A stretch of 64,000 nt of DNA, taken from positions 1,972,001 through 2,036,000 of the forward strand of contig CP099427.1 of the NCBI GenBank assembly GCA_024114885.1. Direction: 5' to 3'. Below are positions 26,201-36,299 of the stretch, one piece after another. The notes below the pieces were generated by a model. The model saw only the letters and a program-made list of their open reading frames with translations, was not told where the DNA came from and did no database searches. The position numbers and the translations under genes are program-made. This DNA comes from Septoria linicola. Lineage: Eukaryota > Ascomycota > Dothideomycetes > Mycosphaerellales > Mycosphaerellaceae. Within the stretch, counting starts at the first letter, position 1. Each line of letters opens with the position of its first letter.

Positions 26201-27960
26201 CTTATACTCTTCCTAGTTAGGAATTAGAATTCTTTCCTTTAGGTTAGTAACTTTATAAAGGTTTAAGAGTAACCCTCTTCCAAAGTGTGCAAATCTTCTA
26301 TACTATAGCTCCTACTATTTTAGATCCTTCTCTAATAGGGCAGCATAGGCATTGTTAACCTCTACAGGATTATATAGTAAGTAATATAACTTTTCCTATA
26401 GGAGAGGTAATATCTTACTAACAAATAGAACACCTCTAACTAGCTTAGTCTTTATAACTGTTTAGCTATCTAGGGAGGTGAGAGTGAAATCAGGCTTCTA
26501 GACTCTAAATTGCTTGCTAAACTAATCCTATAATACAAGATTTACTTCAAGATTAGGAACAAATAGTACCTTATTAAGTAGAACTTCTCTTCCTAAGATT
26601 CCCTTTATCTATACTAGTCTAGAGTAGGTTGTATAGAGGTATCCTCCTCCTACCTTGATCTACACTTTCTTCCTTAGTAGCTTTACTAATCTAAAGAAGG
26701 ACAGTTAGTTAGTTATATAGGATGAGGTATAGGAATCTAAGAGCTATTCTTAGGGTAATAACTTGCCTTTAGCCTTAATTATAGAATAGGCTAACTTATC
26801 TTAGTTATTATCTTCTAATAGGGAATTATTATTGCTTCTAGAACTAGAGTAAGTTCTAGAATCAGAACTAGAACTAGACTCCTAGGCTAAAAATCCTTTC
26901 TTTAGAAGCTTTCTAGACTTTTCTATCCTTTAAAGCTACTTACCTATTTTCTAGATAACCTTCTTTAGCTTATTATATAATAATGACTTATAGACAGCTT
27001 TCTTGATATGTCTAGCATTCCTTAGTAAAGGGGATCTTCTAACCCTCCCTCTAAGGAATAATCCCTAAGGGTCCTTCTAGTTCTTAGTACTGTTTCTCTA
27101 CTAGGATAGTTTCTTAGTAGTAGGGAGGTTAGGACAATCCTTCAACTAGTGCTTCCCTTTCTTATAGAGCTAGTACATTAGTAGAGACTTTCCTTAGTAG
27201 GGCTGCCTAGAATAGAATATAGCTAGACCTATGTCTATCTTATCTAGATTGTCTCTTACCTCTTAGGACTTAAGTAGAAGGAGAACAGTGTCTATATCTA
27301 AGGATAGTTAGGTTATAATAGTATCCTTAGCTACTTAGTATAATATAGGTAGGGACTATAGGAGATGTTTCAGCCTTTTCTCTTAGCTCTAGTAGTGGGC
27401 TTCCTAAGGATCAATCTTAGCAATCCTCTTACTTAGGCCTCTAAGGTGTCTCTATACTTCCCTGATTGTCTTATTAGGTGATATCCTGAATATAACAAAC
27501 TACTTAATCAGACCTATAGTATAGGACTTCAGGACTCTGTTATACTTGTTCTAGAGAATCACCTACATCTTAGCTGCTAGTGTAGTAACATACTGTGTCT
27601 CTAGCTTTATCTTATTATCTTTACTAATACTATATCTAATACTGAACCTATATACTACATTATCTTTTAAGAAGTATTGATTCTAAGTGACATATATCTA
27701 AAGACTAGTATCCTACTAAACTATATATAGGTTCCCTCTAACAATTAGTTGGCTAATTGCCTAGAACTAGTCCTTTCCTTCTAGCTTATCTGTCTGTAGC
27801 TTGAACTATCTCTTCTAGTTAGTTCTGTCTAGGATTGGAATCCTTTAGCTCTTCTTGTCCTCTTAGTCTATTATAGAAATAGGTAAATAGAATAAATGAT
27901 TAGTAGAATGCTTTAGACCAGCTAAGGATTCTAGAGAAGGGTAATTTCTTATAGTAGGGA
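23245..27960 (-). pseudogene. Copia gag-pol remnant, copy 3
   Basis: Reverse-strand gag-pol relic colinear with the other two copies. RNase H lies near 23,245-23,650, RT near 24,130-24,780 with the catalytic box reading YINN (24,242-24,253), integrase near 25,330-26,230 and zinc knuckle near 27,140-27,190. Stops of RIP type are frequent, but fewer sites are changed than in copy 2. Comparing the three copies site by site would recover most of the ancestral reading frame. Outer limits are approximate. Confidence 0.82.
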
Positions 27961-28317
27961 GACTAGCTCTAAGGGACAGGGATTCCTCGTATTTAGGAAA
28001 TTACTAAGACTTAGATCTTTCTCTCTTAGTAGAGTTTCTGTTACTAGGTGGTAGGAAGGCCAAGTAGCCTCTTCTAACTCTAGTAATGCTAGGTGCAATA
28101 GTAGAGAACTAGGCAGGTATTAATAAAGCAGAAACATACTACTGTCTTATAGAGATCTTTACTAACTTATATACTACTAGGTGCAAACTAGCTTCGTTAG
28201 TAATATAGTTAGGGAAACTTCTAGGCCCTAAATGTTTTCTACAAACTATAAGGGATACAAGTAACCTGTACTAACATAGGTTGCTCCTATTTAGTGCATA
28301 AACCCGGGCTTATAACC

Positions 28318-28595
28318 TATTAAAAGTGGAGGGCGTTTATAGATGCTACATAATGTCAAGGAGGGTATAGCGTAGTAAAGAAGAATAGGGGATTAATCTT
28401 GAACTGACTTATATATATAGTGTAGTAGCAATATGCTAGGAACTAAATACAAAGTTGATTTTATTAGTTATCTAAGAAGAGAAGAAAGAGAAGCAAGATA
28501 TACCTCTTGCCAAGCCTTAGGTAGATGCCTTAGGCATCTAGAACTATGCTTAGAAGTCTATATCTAGACTGACTATCTAGGATATATTCTTAACA
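28318..28595 (-). repeat. 5' LTR of Copia copy 3
   Basis: 278 bp, the right LTR in window coordinates, followed by the GGATT duplication. The primer-binding block CCCGGGCTTATAACC sits just to its left (28,303-28,317). Confidence 0.94.
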
Positions 28596-28600
28596 GGATT

Positions 28601-30930
28601 TATAGTTAAGCTTACTAAAGGAGAGGCCTTCGAAGAACCGACTTACGTATTCCTAGCGGTAGAGAAACAGCTCTTAATGTCCTATAGACTATTACCTCCT
28701 CCTAGAAATCTAAGATCTAATAGACGACCCTTCTTCTCTACGCCTAAGAGCCTATCCTTATCTAGTCCTACTCGAAACTCTAGTTAAGAAGGAGAAGGAG
28801 AAAGTAATTTACTTACGACTCTAGAGCCTCGTCTTAGAGATTCCGTATCGCCTAGTACTATATAGAGGCTAAAAGCTTAATTAGAGAAGTTAACGCTAAG
28901 CTCTATAAAGAAGCCCGCGCCTAAACCTATACCGACGTAGGCCCTTCGTAAGAGCGGGAGACTTACTAGAATTCGCGCTAAAGAAACTATTATTAACTCG
29001 ATCGAAACTTCTCCTATACTAAGTACTTTAGGTAATAGCGATCCTATATAAGATTAAGTTTTACCTACGACGGAGCCGCTACTAGGTCCGTAACGCCTAT
29101 CGCTAATCGTACTAGAAGATAATAGCAGAATTAAGCTAGAGAACGACTTAGAGCCTAATCTACGTTACTAGGCTTATATAAAGGATAGTATTACCTCCGA
29201 AGTCTACTACTATATAATCGTTAGCGGAGCTTTTAAAGAAGTCGATAATATCTAAGAGAAGAAGAAGGTAGCTAAGAGCTACGCTTTAATTAATATTCTT
29301 CCGTACTTTAGCTAGCCTCTTTATAAAGAATATATAACTAAGATAGGTAATGCTATAGGTTTAAAGCTACCGAAGACGGCTAACGTAACGTATACCCTCT
29401 ACTAGCGTATTATTTAGATAGGTAGTATAGCTGATCTCTAAGCCCTTATCGCCTAGAATACTTAAAATCGGACGTAGTTTAAGCTAGAAGCGAATACTTT
29501 CTTCCCTAAGCTAGTAGGACGCTCTCGTTATAGTAAGAAGGGTACTAATGCTTAGGAACTAGAGGACGATATTAACGCCCTAATACGCGAGGTAGGTAGA
29601 AGCTATCTTAGACCCTTTTAGTTCGTAGTAACCGAAGTGGACTTGAAGGTTACTTCTAACGTCCGTTAGAGGACTTAGGAGCTCTTAGACTACGATAGTA
29701 ATAAAGGTACCTAGACCGATTACGGCTTCCTCTTCTATTCTCCTTCTACTAGAGGCCTATTTTAGATCCTAGACTCTTTACTCGAAGCTATACGGCATGA
29801 GTTTGTAGTATATCGATAGTATAACACAGCTATTAGTTAGTATAGTTAGTCTCGCGGTATATAGTACTCGCTATCCTAATAGCTTCTTCGCTAATATCCT
29901 TTACTATAGCTGTACTAGCTAGTTACTACTCCGTATACGACCGTTAAGTGCGTAGCCTACCTATCTACTACCTTTTATATCTTCGACGATAAGGCTAGTT
30001 CTAACTACCCTAACGGCTTCTAGTATATCGCCTTAAACGAGAATATACTGCTTAAGGAGAAGGGCCTTAATTAGGTTTAGTTTACGATCTCTCTAGACGA
30101 TACTAGCGATAGAGGACGACTTTTACTAACCTCGGACACGATTAGTAACGGGCTCTTTGACCCTAAGGAGGCGAAGTAGCTAGCGAGGCGTATTATCGCT
30201 AATAAGTAAAGCTATAGTAGGAGCTTCGTCGAGACTATACCTCTAGTAATTACTAATAAAATAAAAGCTAATCTCAAGCTTAGTTAGAAGAATCCTTGTA
30301 CTAATACGGGCTCGCTAGTTATTTCGCACCTCTATATCCCTTAGCGGTATACTCGTATAGGCGAAGAGTATCGCTTGATTTCTATAGTGTTTCTAGCCTA
30401 CCCTAATAGTCGCGCGTTAGATAAGCTACCTAATAGTAATTACGTTAACGTTCCTACGATCTATAGCGTATATCTCTATCGCGAGCGGATACCTTTTATA
30501 GCTTCCGGCACTATATTCCCTATACGAGCGACAAAGCCTTTCGCTATAGAGGTACTATTAACTAGCCTAGGCCCGATTTCCGACGCCTTAGTAGGCCGAG
30601 TTCTATAGGCAGATTAGGTAGTAAGTATAGAAATAAAGAAGCTCTTTAGTATAAGTAAGGAGGAGTTCAAGGTCTATATAACTAAATAGTAGACTACGGC
30701 TGAAGCTTAATTTAATACCGTCTACGCTATAGCTATAGACATTAAGGAGCAGGTGTTTAGCGAAGCTAGCTTTATAAGCGTAGATAGTAACTTAGAAGTA
30801 TTAGTATCGAAGAAGAGAGAGGCCGTTCCTAAGGAAATCCCTAAGGATATAGTAGAAGAGTAGCGTCTAGCGAATAACAATCGGATCTAAGAAGGTGTTT
30901 TTAGTAGTTGTCGTTAGAAAAGGCAACTAT
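28601..30930 (+). pseudogene. RIP-degraded long coding block of unknown family, second part
   Basis: This continues the block that ends at 22,296. The frame runs on with FEEPTYVFLAVEKQ, RNLRSNRRPFFSTP, GNAIGLKLPKTANVTYTLY and YGFLFYSPSTRGLF, and includes an open stretch at 30,375-30,608 (77 codons). The interruptions are TAG and TAA. Together the two parts form about 3 kb of one colinear former ORF. There is no RT, integrase or DDE motif that I can see, so the family stays unnamed. A palindromic motif near 30,899-30,921 lies close to its end and may mark the element edge. Confidence 0.5.
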
Positions 30931-31439
30931 TTAATAGGCCTCTAATTAAAAGTTTAATAGACTTTAATAGAAAAACTAGCTGGTTTTAAGTAATTCTAAG
31001 TAAGATCTACGAGTAGTTAGGTGTCTAGTTAGATACTAAGGAAGGGAGGATTAGTAAGGTAAAGGCCTACCTATATACCGTGCTTAGCAGTTTTAGTATA
31101 AAAGCAAGGTAGTAGCTCGTTTCTAAGATAGCAATGTTCACTCTACTTAATTAATTTAATGTCCTACGGTCCTAGTATAGGCTCTTAGTCTTAGGACTAC
31201 TGTTTTGAGCTCGTTACTACTAGTTAATTAACGTATTACAAGACTATTACTCTCCGAACAGGTCTTGTTCTATAGCGACTACTCTTATACCTACCTAGAG
31301 GGTTAGTGTTAGGGTAGTTATTATCTATTACTATATATATAGCTAATTGCAGATAACATTACCTTCCGTAAGTGCGATTTACTAGCCTTTAGAGCGCTCC
31401 TATCCTACCTCTAACCTCGTTACCGCCGATTTATTCCTT

Positions 31440-33010
31440 TATACTAAACTACGAGCTCTAAGATAGTATTAGTATTCGATAAACAACTCGGCTATATTAT
31501 AGAGGAGTTAGTAGCCGCTATTACGAGGATCAGCTTCTTATTCGACCTATAGACGTCTAAAAACAAACTAGTATTACTTAGTGTTATTATATACTTTATC
31601 TCTATAGAAGGTAAACTAAGGACAATATTACTAGATCTACTAAGGTAGAAGGGCCGTCATACTAGCTACAACATTGTAGAGACTATAGTAGAGGTGATAG
31701 CATACTATAACCTACACGATAAAGTTAGTTACTTTATCTCTAATAACGCTAGTAATAACCCTAAGGCAATTAAGTACCTTACGTAGGAATACGGCTTCGA
31801 TAAACACTAGAATTAGCTACGCTATACAGGCTATATATTCAACCTCGTTAGACAGGCTACGCTAACTAGCAAAGATCTAGAAGTACTTGAATCTAAAGCT
31901 ATTAATGCAGCTACTAATAGACTAACGTTTAAGGATATAATACTACTATATTAGCGTCGCCGTAAACTAATTAGTAAGCTTTATAACACGCTCTATTATC
32001 TTGATCGTTTACTATAGGTATAGGAGGAAGTAGAACGACTATAGCTTACCGAGGTAGCTCTATTTAAGGCAGATAGCGACAAGGACATATATCGTCTATT
32101 ATACGACGTATATACGCGCTAGCACTCGTTCGACGATAGCTCTAAGCGTGCATTAAAGCTTAGAGCCGCTATTAATAAGTACTACGAACAAGAGGTGGAT
32201 AAGTAGTATATAGCTATACGGAAGTAGACTAAGAAACACCCTAATAGGCACTATATGAAGCTAGAGCCTTCTATCGTCTATAATTAATTAATAGACGACG
32301 ATTAGCATATAATTAAGCAGTATCGCGAGATCCTCCGGCTATTAAAGATAGTAACAAAGATACTATAGGGCACTAGCGGCGGCAAGTTTAGTACTATTTA
32401 GCAAGTACTACTAGTAATAGAGGCACTAATAAGTCACTTTGAAGCGCTTATTATCTAGTATCTAATCGATAACAACCTCTAACTGCCGAAGCGTAAATAG
32501 CGTATCGATAGCGAACAATAATACTAACTACGCGCCGAAGCCGATATACGAAACGACCTGTCTAACTAACTTACTATATAATAACACTTCCGTGCTAGTA
32601 TTAAGCTTAGTTAGACTAAGTATAACGATTACTTTACTAAGATTAATAAAACGCCTATCTACGTAGCTACCGTAGTACTCTATCTAAATATAAAGTAGCG
32701 GTTTATTAAGAAGCTAGATAAGTAATAACGATAGGCTAGCGACGATATAGATTAGATAGTAAGGACTAAGGCTACTATCTAACGGCTATAGAACATATAC
32801 AAGGATAAGCATAAGAGGCCTATTTAGTCGATAGGCAGTATAGGCAATCCTACCGTAACGCCGGCTATAGCTACGGCTACGCGCTATATTGTCTACTCGC
32901 TTATAATTAACAACGATAGCGATAGCGACAACGACACGATAGTAGACGAGTATACGTAGTACTATAATAAGAAGCGAAAGAAGGCGATTAAGCTTAATAT
33001 AAGCTAATTA
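31440..33010 (+). pseudogene. hAT transposase remnant
   Basis: Coding part of the hAT element. It would have bound element ends and carried out cut-and-paste transposition with a DDE/RNase H-like core interrupted by an alpha-helical insertion. By eye the core sequence blocks lie near 31,540-31,880 and the C-terminal hATC region near 32,590-32,750, followed by an acidic stretch (NNDSDSDNDTIVDEY near 32,910-32,955). At least twenty stops and no intact start rule out activity. An antisense ORF at 33,022-33,303 is a shadow and is not called. Confidence 0.75.
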
Positions 33011-33374
33011 CTAATACCTTACTAGATTAATAAACAACGATAATAGCTAAGCTTAGCATAGTTAGCCTTAGATATATACGCCTGTCCGGTAATAAGTAAT
33101 AAGCCTAAGCGACAATTCAGTATTACTAGCGACGTATTACAACTACGCAGACGACAGTTGTATAGTAAAACAGTGCGATATTTGGTTACTCTAAAGTTAT
33201 AGATAAATAGCGGTTTTATAATACTAACTAGCACGCTATTCAGGCGCATTACGTGGCTAACAACACCTGCGGCAATAACAGTAATAGTAGACAGCACTGA
33301 CACGGTTGAGATAGACTAGTATTTACTACTATTCGATATCGTAATACACTACCGCTTATAGCTAGCGTCACCGA

Positions 33375-33491
33375 GCAAGTAAGCCTTGTACAAGTGAGTA
33401 GAGAGCGTCTTATTCACTTGACAAGTAAGTAGCGAGGGCACTAACTAGCAAGTAAGTAAGTGAAGATATCTTCACTTGCGTTACTTACTTG
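33375..33491. repeat. subterminal CAAGTAAG repeats and palindromic terminus of the hAT element
   Basis: The octamer CAAGTAAG or its complement CTTACTTG (with CAAGTGAG and TTCACTTG variants) occurs about seven times in 117 bp. The last part, 33,449-33,491, is a near-perfect inverted repeat centred on GAAGATATCTTC (33,462-33,473), with CAAGTAAGTAA and TTACTTACTTG at the two ends. Short subterminal repeats of this kind are transposase-binding sites in hAT elements. The sequence to the right is ordinary gene-region DNA, so this marks the element's right boundary. Confidence 0.7.
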
Positions 33492-33829
33492 TGGACCAGT
33501 CTGAGGCTGATCCGAGTTATCTGACTCCATTGGAAGCATGATATCCCGGAGACGTAGCATTGAGAGGAGTAAGCAGCATCTCCCGTTATCGCCAATCACT
33601 CACTCTTGCCATAAACCGCCTCCAGCTCGTTTGTTTGTCATGCCATCTGTCTTGCACAGCCGCTCAACAGAATGTATCTTACCTCGACTGTCGCCGCAAT
33701 GACGCACTCGAGACAAGTAAGATGGAGCGCAAGTGAAACCGTGACAAGTCTTTACTCTGGTTTCTGCTTTCTAGGAGCGATGGCTGGAGCAACAACCGCT
33801 TAGCACGTGGACCGGAATGCTTCACTGCT
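33492..33829. other. intergenic, first unmutated DNA after the transposon block
   Basis: Ordinary composition with free CpA and TpG. It would contain the 3' UTR of the leftward gene that ends at 33,830. Short ORFs here are antisense shadows. No other feature was seen. Confidence 0.5.
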
Positions 33830-34693
33830 CTAGCCAAAGGTCGCATTCTGAAACTTCTTGGGCCACCCCCAGTCGACGATGATCCGTTCGCGGTTGACAT
33901 TCTCCTCAGTCGGTAGACCGTATGTGGCGAACCATTCTAGAAGTGACTCAATGTCATCAAATAGTTCTGAGCACCACTCCTCATCACAAATTCCATAACG
34001 CCATGCCCATTCACTCGAATTCTCTTCGTCGTACTCGTCCCTGCAGAACAGAGCCAGCGCAGTGCTAGGATTCGATTCTCCCTTTGCAAGTCGTACCGCA
34101 GCTGCCACATCCCATCCTGGCCAGACCAGAGTTAGTTCATCGTCCCCGCTCGGACTAAAGACCCTTGCGTCTGATATACTCTCGAACCCGGGGTTGAATA
34201 GATCTGTACCGTAGTGATCGCGGTAGTTCAGTCCAGGTTGCATAATCCCAGGCACATTGATCATCAAGCTTTGTAGTTCAGCTGTCAGGGCCGCCGGCCA
34301 GTCCGAGTCGCTTCTGTTAGACTCTTCTCGTAAACGGGCTAATTTGTTGTGCACTGAGGTGAACCAGGCCTGCCTCTTCTCGACATCAACATTGCCGCGT
34401 AAAACGCCGTCGAGTTGAAAGTGCTCTGCCAATAGAGGGCGATTGTTGAGCAAGTCGCAAGCCCGCGAAATGCTAGGGCTTGATGGCAGATGTTGGCGTA
34501 GATAGTCCTTGGTCAGAGTTCGAAGTATAGCTGCTTGAGTCTCTGTGTCTGATTGATCCGCGCTGGACGCTTCTCTGGATGCTTGGTCTTCTATCCGGGA
34601 GAGCAGATGTGAGATCGTGGTCACCCTGAAATTTAATACCCGTTCGCGGTAGGTATCCAAAGCGCTCTGCAAGTTCGCAGGAAGAGGAGCCAT
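33830..34693 (-). CDS. hypothetical protein, 287 aa
   Basis: A single-exon ORF of 287 residues starting MAPLPANLQSALDTYRE, with G at -3 of the ATG and G at +4. There is no signal peptide or membrane segment, so it is probably cytosolic or nuclear. The N-terminal 90 residues look helical and charged. The C-terminal half is acidic and aromatic, with LTLVWPGWDVAAAVRLAKG and EWAWRYGICDEEW, and ends in a stretch where FDDIESLLEWF resembles the tail of SMI1/KNR4 (SUKH) folds. That resemblance is weak and I would not name a function from it. It lies only about 340 bp from the dead hAT element yet shows no RIP-type stops. Confidence 0.65.
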   Translation of the reverse strand: MAPLPANLQSALDTYRERVLNFRVTTISHLLSRIEDQASREASSADQSDTETQAAILRTLTKDYLRQHLPSSPSISRACDLLNNRPLLAEHFQLDGVLRGNVDVEKRQAWFTSVHNKLARLREESNRSDSDWPAALTAELQSLMINVPGIMQPGLNYRDHYGTDLFNPGFESISDARVFSPSGDDELTLVWPGWDVAAAVRLAKGESNPSTALALFCRDEYDEENSSEWAWRYGICDEEWCSELFDDIESLLEWFATYGLPTEENVNRERIIVDWGWPKKFQNATFG

Positions 34694-35864
34694 GGCTGTT
34701 GGTTTCCTTCCAGCCCTGCGCTGGGCAGAACGTGGTCATATTAAGTGCCAGAATATGCCGCTGCTGAGTGAACCAGCCTCAATGGCGTTGAGAAGGGTGA
34801 TTGAAGTACTCTGCAAATGGTGTGCAGGCAAAGGCGAAGGATAGGAGTTTGGAGATGTCTCCGTTAGTCCCAGGTTCGTGAGCTCGGCAGGAAGCGTCTG
34901 CTCGACACAGCATAACAATTTGAGCTGCGTCTGAAAGTAGAGTAGCTGAGGACGTTCGGAGACTGTGGCGTATCAAGGTCCCTTTCGCGTGCACGCAAGG
35001 ATCTGACCTCGCAGCTCGGAAGTATGAGCACCTTGGTTGTTTCAACTTGGCAGAGCTCTGGGAGACTCGGCAATTGTGTACCTATTGCATGTTGGCTAGA
35101 ATAACTCCAGCGAACATGAGGTGGACATCACAGTACTGCAGCGAGTTGCGAACTCGATCGCAGGTCTATGAGTGTCAATGAGCAGGCTGGGACACCAGAT
35201 AGCAGCGCTGAACGTCACGATAGTACGCCTAACTAACTGCCAGCGGATTCTACCACAATCATGTTTTGCAAAAGGAAAGCGAACAATGGTCGGCACTTCG
35301 TGCAGAATTTCGAGGGCTTCGGGACGATGACGTAGTGGATTGCTGACTACATATACGTCCGCCATGACTGCAGATTTCTTGGCGAGTGACATATCGCCAG
35401 ACGCGAAGGATCACGTTGGAACCAATGGTGGCTACTATGTTCCCAGATTCCCCTCCTGGATTATCCCAGATGAGACTGATCTTCAAGCGTGCCAGCTGTA
35501 GATCTTCTCACAGGGCGTCGAAGGACCCAGAGTCTGACTTCAAGCTACCCGCTCTCCTGCACCGTCTACGACAGTGTTGGCATTTCATGCACTAGCGCCA
35601 TCAAGTGGAGGTCCTTTACAACGACACAATCCCACTTTGAGTGTATCCGCCGAGCAATCTCGTACTTGGAAGGATGTCCAAGAAGCTAGACATGTGGTCA
35701 CGTCGCGCAGTGGCTTTGCGAACCAGGAACTCATCTTATGTTCGCATCAAGCAGTCAATTGTGAGCAGCATATATAGGGCAACTGTATTCAGGTTCGAGC
35801 ATTTCTGCAAATTACCTTCGCATATCAAGCCATCATTACAACCACTCCAGACAATCTGATCAAC
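34694..35864. other. intergenic; divergent promoter region
   Basis: 1.17 kb between a leftward and a rightward gene. Several overlapping short ORFs on both strands have no recognisable domain and no shared splice logic, so I call none. A TATA box lies near the right end. Confidence 0.4.
35771..35776 (+). promoter_or_regulatory. TATA box of the 10-cysteine secreted protein gene
   Basis: TATATA within GCATATATAGGG, 89 nt upstream of the ATG at 35,865, a usual distance for inducible fungal genes. Confidence 0.45.
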
Positions 35865-36299
35865 ATGTTCCGACTCTTCGCCCTCCTGTCTCTGGCCGCC
35901 TCCTATGCAATGGCAGATCCTGAAAACCTCTGCCGTGTCACCAACAACTACGGATGCACTGTACAAGGTGTCAACTGCAACGACGAATTCACCGATGATG
36001 GTCGGGTCCCAACCTTTGCTCCTGCTGTAGCATCATTCTGTCCTGGTGCTGGCCGCACCAAATCAGAGGATAGCAGAGTCTGCTGCACAACGAACAATCT
36101 CAATGGAGGATATTGCCCGAATTTCGACGAGCTGGAAGGATATGGCTTCATTATTAGAGGTTTCGGGGCGAATCAGGATATCCAGCCAAAGCTTGGACCG
36201 GCGGTGGTCAAATGCAATCAAAGAGGTGGTCCACATTATTGCACGAGGATGATCCGTGTCGGCGGCACAGTGACTTGCACTGATCAAGGACTTTACTGA
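35865..36299 (+). CDS. small secreted cysteine-rich protein, 144 aa
   Basis: A 144-residue single-exon protein. The N-terminus MFRLFALLSLAASYAMA is a typical signal peptide with cleavage likely before DPENL. The mature part of about 127 residues holds ten cysteines including one CC pair (RVCCT), an even number that fits five disulfides, and is rich in Gly, Asn and Asp. There is no membrane segment or GPI tail. These properties match small secreted proteins of plant-associated fungi, some of which act as effectors, but I recognise no family and infer no specific target. It has its own TATA box and lies about 2.4 kb from the transposon block. Confidence 0.75.
   Translation: MFRLFALLSLAASYAMADPENLCRVTNNYGCTVQGVNCNDEFTDDGRVPTFAPAVASFCPGAGRTKSEDSRVCCTTNNLNGGYCPNFDELEGYGFIIRGFGANQDIQPKLGPAVVKCNQRGGPHYCTRMIRVGGTVTCTDQGLY

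Larger units (their letters stand above)
22297..28595 (-). mobile_element. Ty1/Copia LTR retrotransposon, copy 3 (full length, inactivated)
   Basis: A 6,299-bp Copia element on the reverse strand with 278-bp LTRs and a perfect 5-bp target duplication GGATT (22,292-22,296 and 28,596-28,600). Its left end keeps the canonical TG (TGTTAAAAGT) and its right end the CA (CTTAACA). It retains visibly more CpA and TpG than copy 2. It lies in the unrecognised degraded coding block, not in the Gypsy element. Confidence 0.95.
30985..33491 (+). mobile_element. hAT-superfamily DNA transposon remnant
   Basis: The + strand encodes a decayed hAT transposase. Near 31,540-31,800 the frame reads FDL-(stop)-TSKNKLVLLGVIIYFI, EGKLRTILLDLLR, GRHTSYNIVETIVEVI and YNLHDKVSYFISNNASNN, the conserved core of fungal Ac-like hAT transposases. 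Further on come KHPNRHYMKLEPSIVYN, YREILRLLKIVTKIL and the HFRASIKLS/KINKTPIYVATVVLYL region that leads into the C-terminal dimerisation domain. Many stops are present, but CpA and TpG are less depleted than in the Gypsy segments. The right end is the inverted-repeat cluster at 33,449-33,491. The left end is inferred from weak similarity of 30,985-31,005 to that cluster and is uncertain. Confidence 0.75.

Noticed and set aside
30375..30608. 77-codon ORF taken as a possible independent gene
   Set aside because: It is a stop-free stretch within the longer RIP-degraded frame, which continues on both sides.
33022..33303. 93-codon reverse ORF in the hAT element
   Set aside because: It is antisense to the hAT C-terminal region and has no motif of its own.
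34736..35966. Cluster of short ORFs on both strands between the 287-aa gene and the 10-Cys protein
   Set aside because: They overlap one another in all frames, without domains, signal peptides or in-phase introns.
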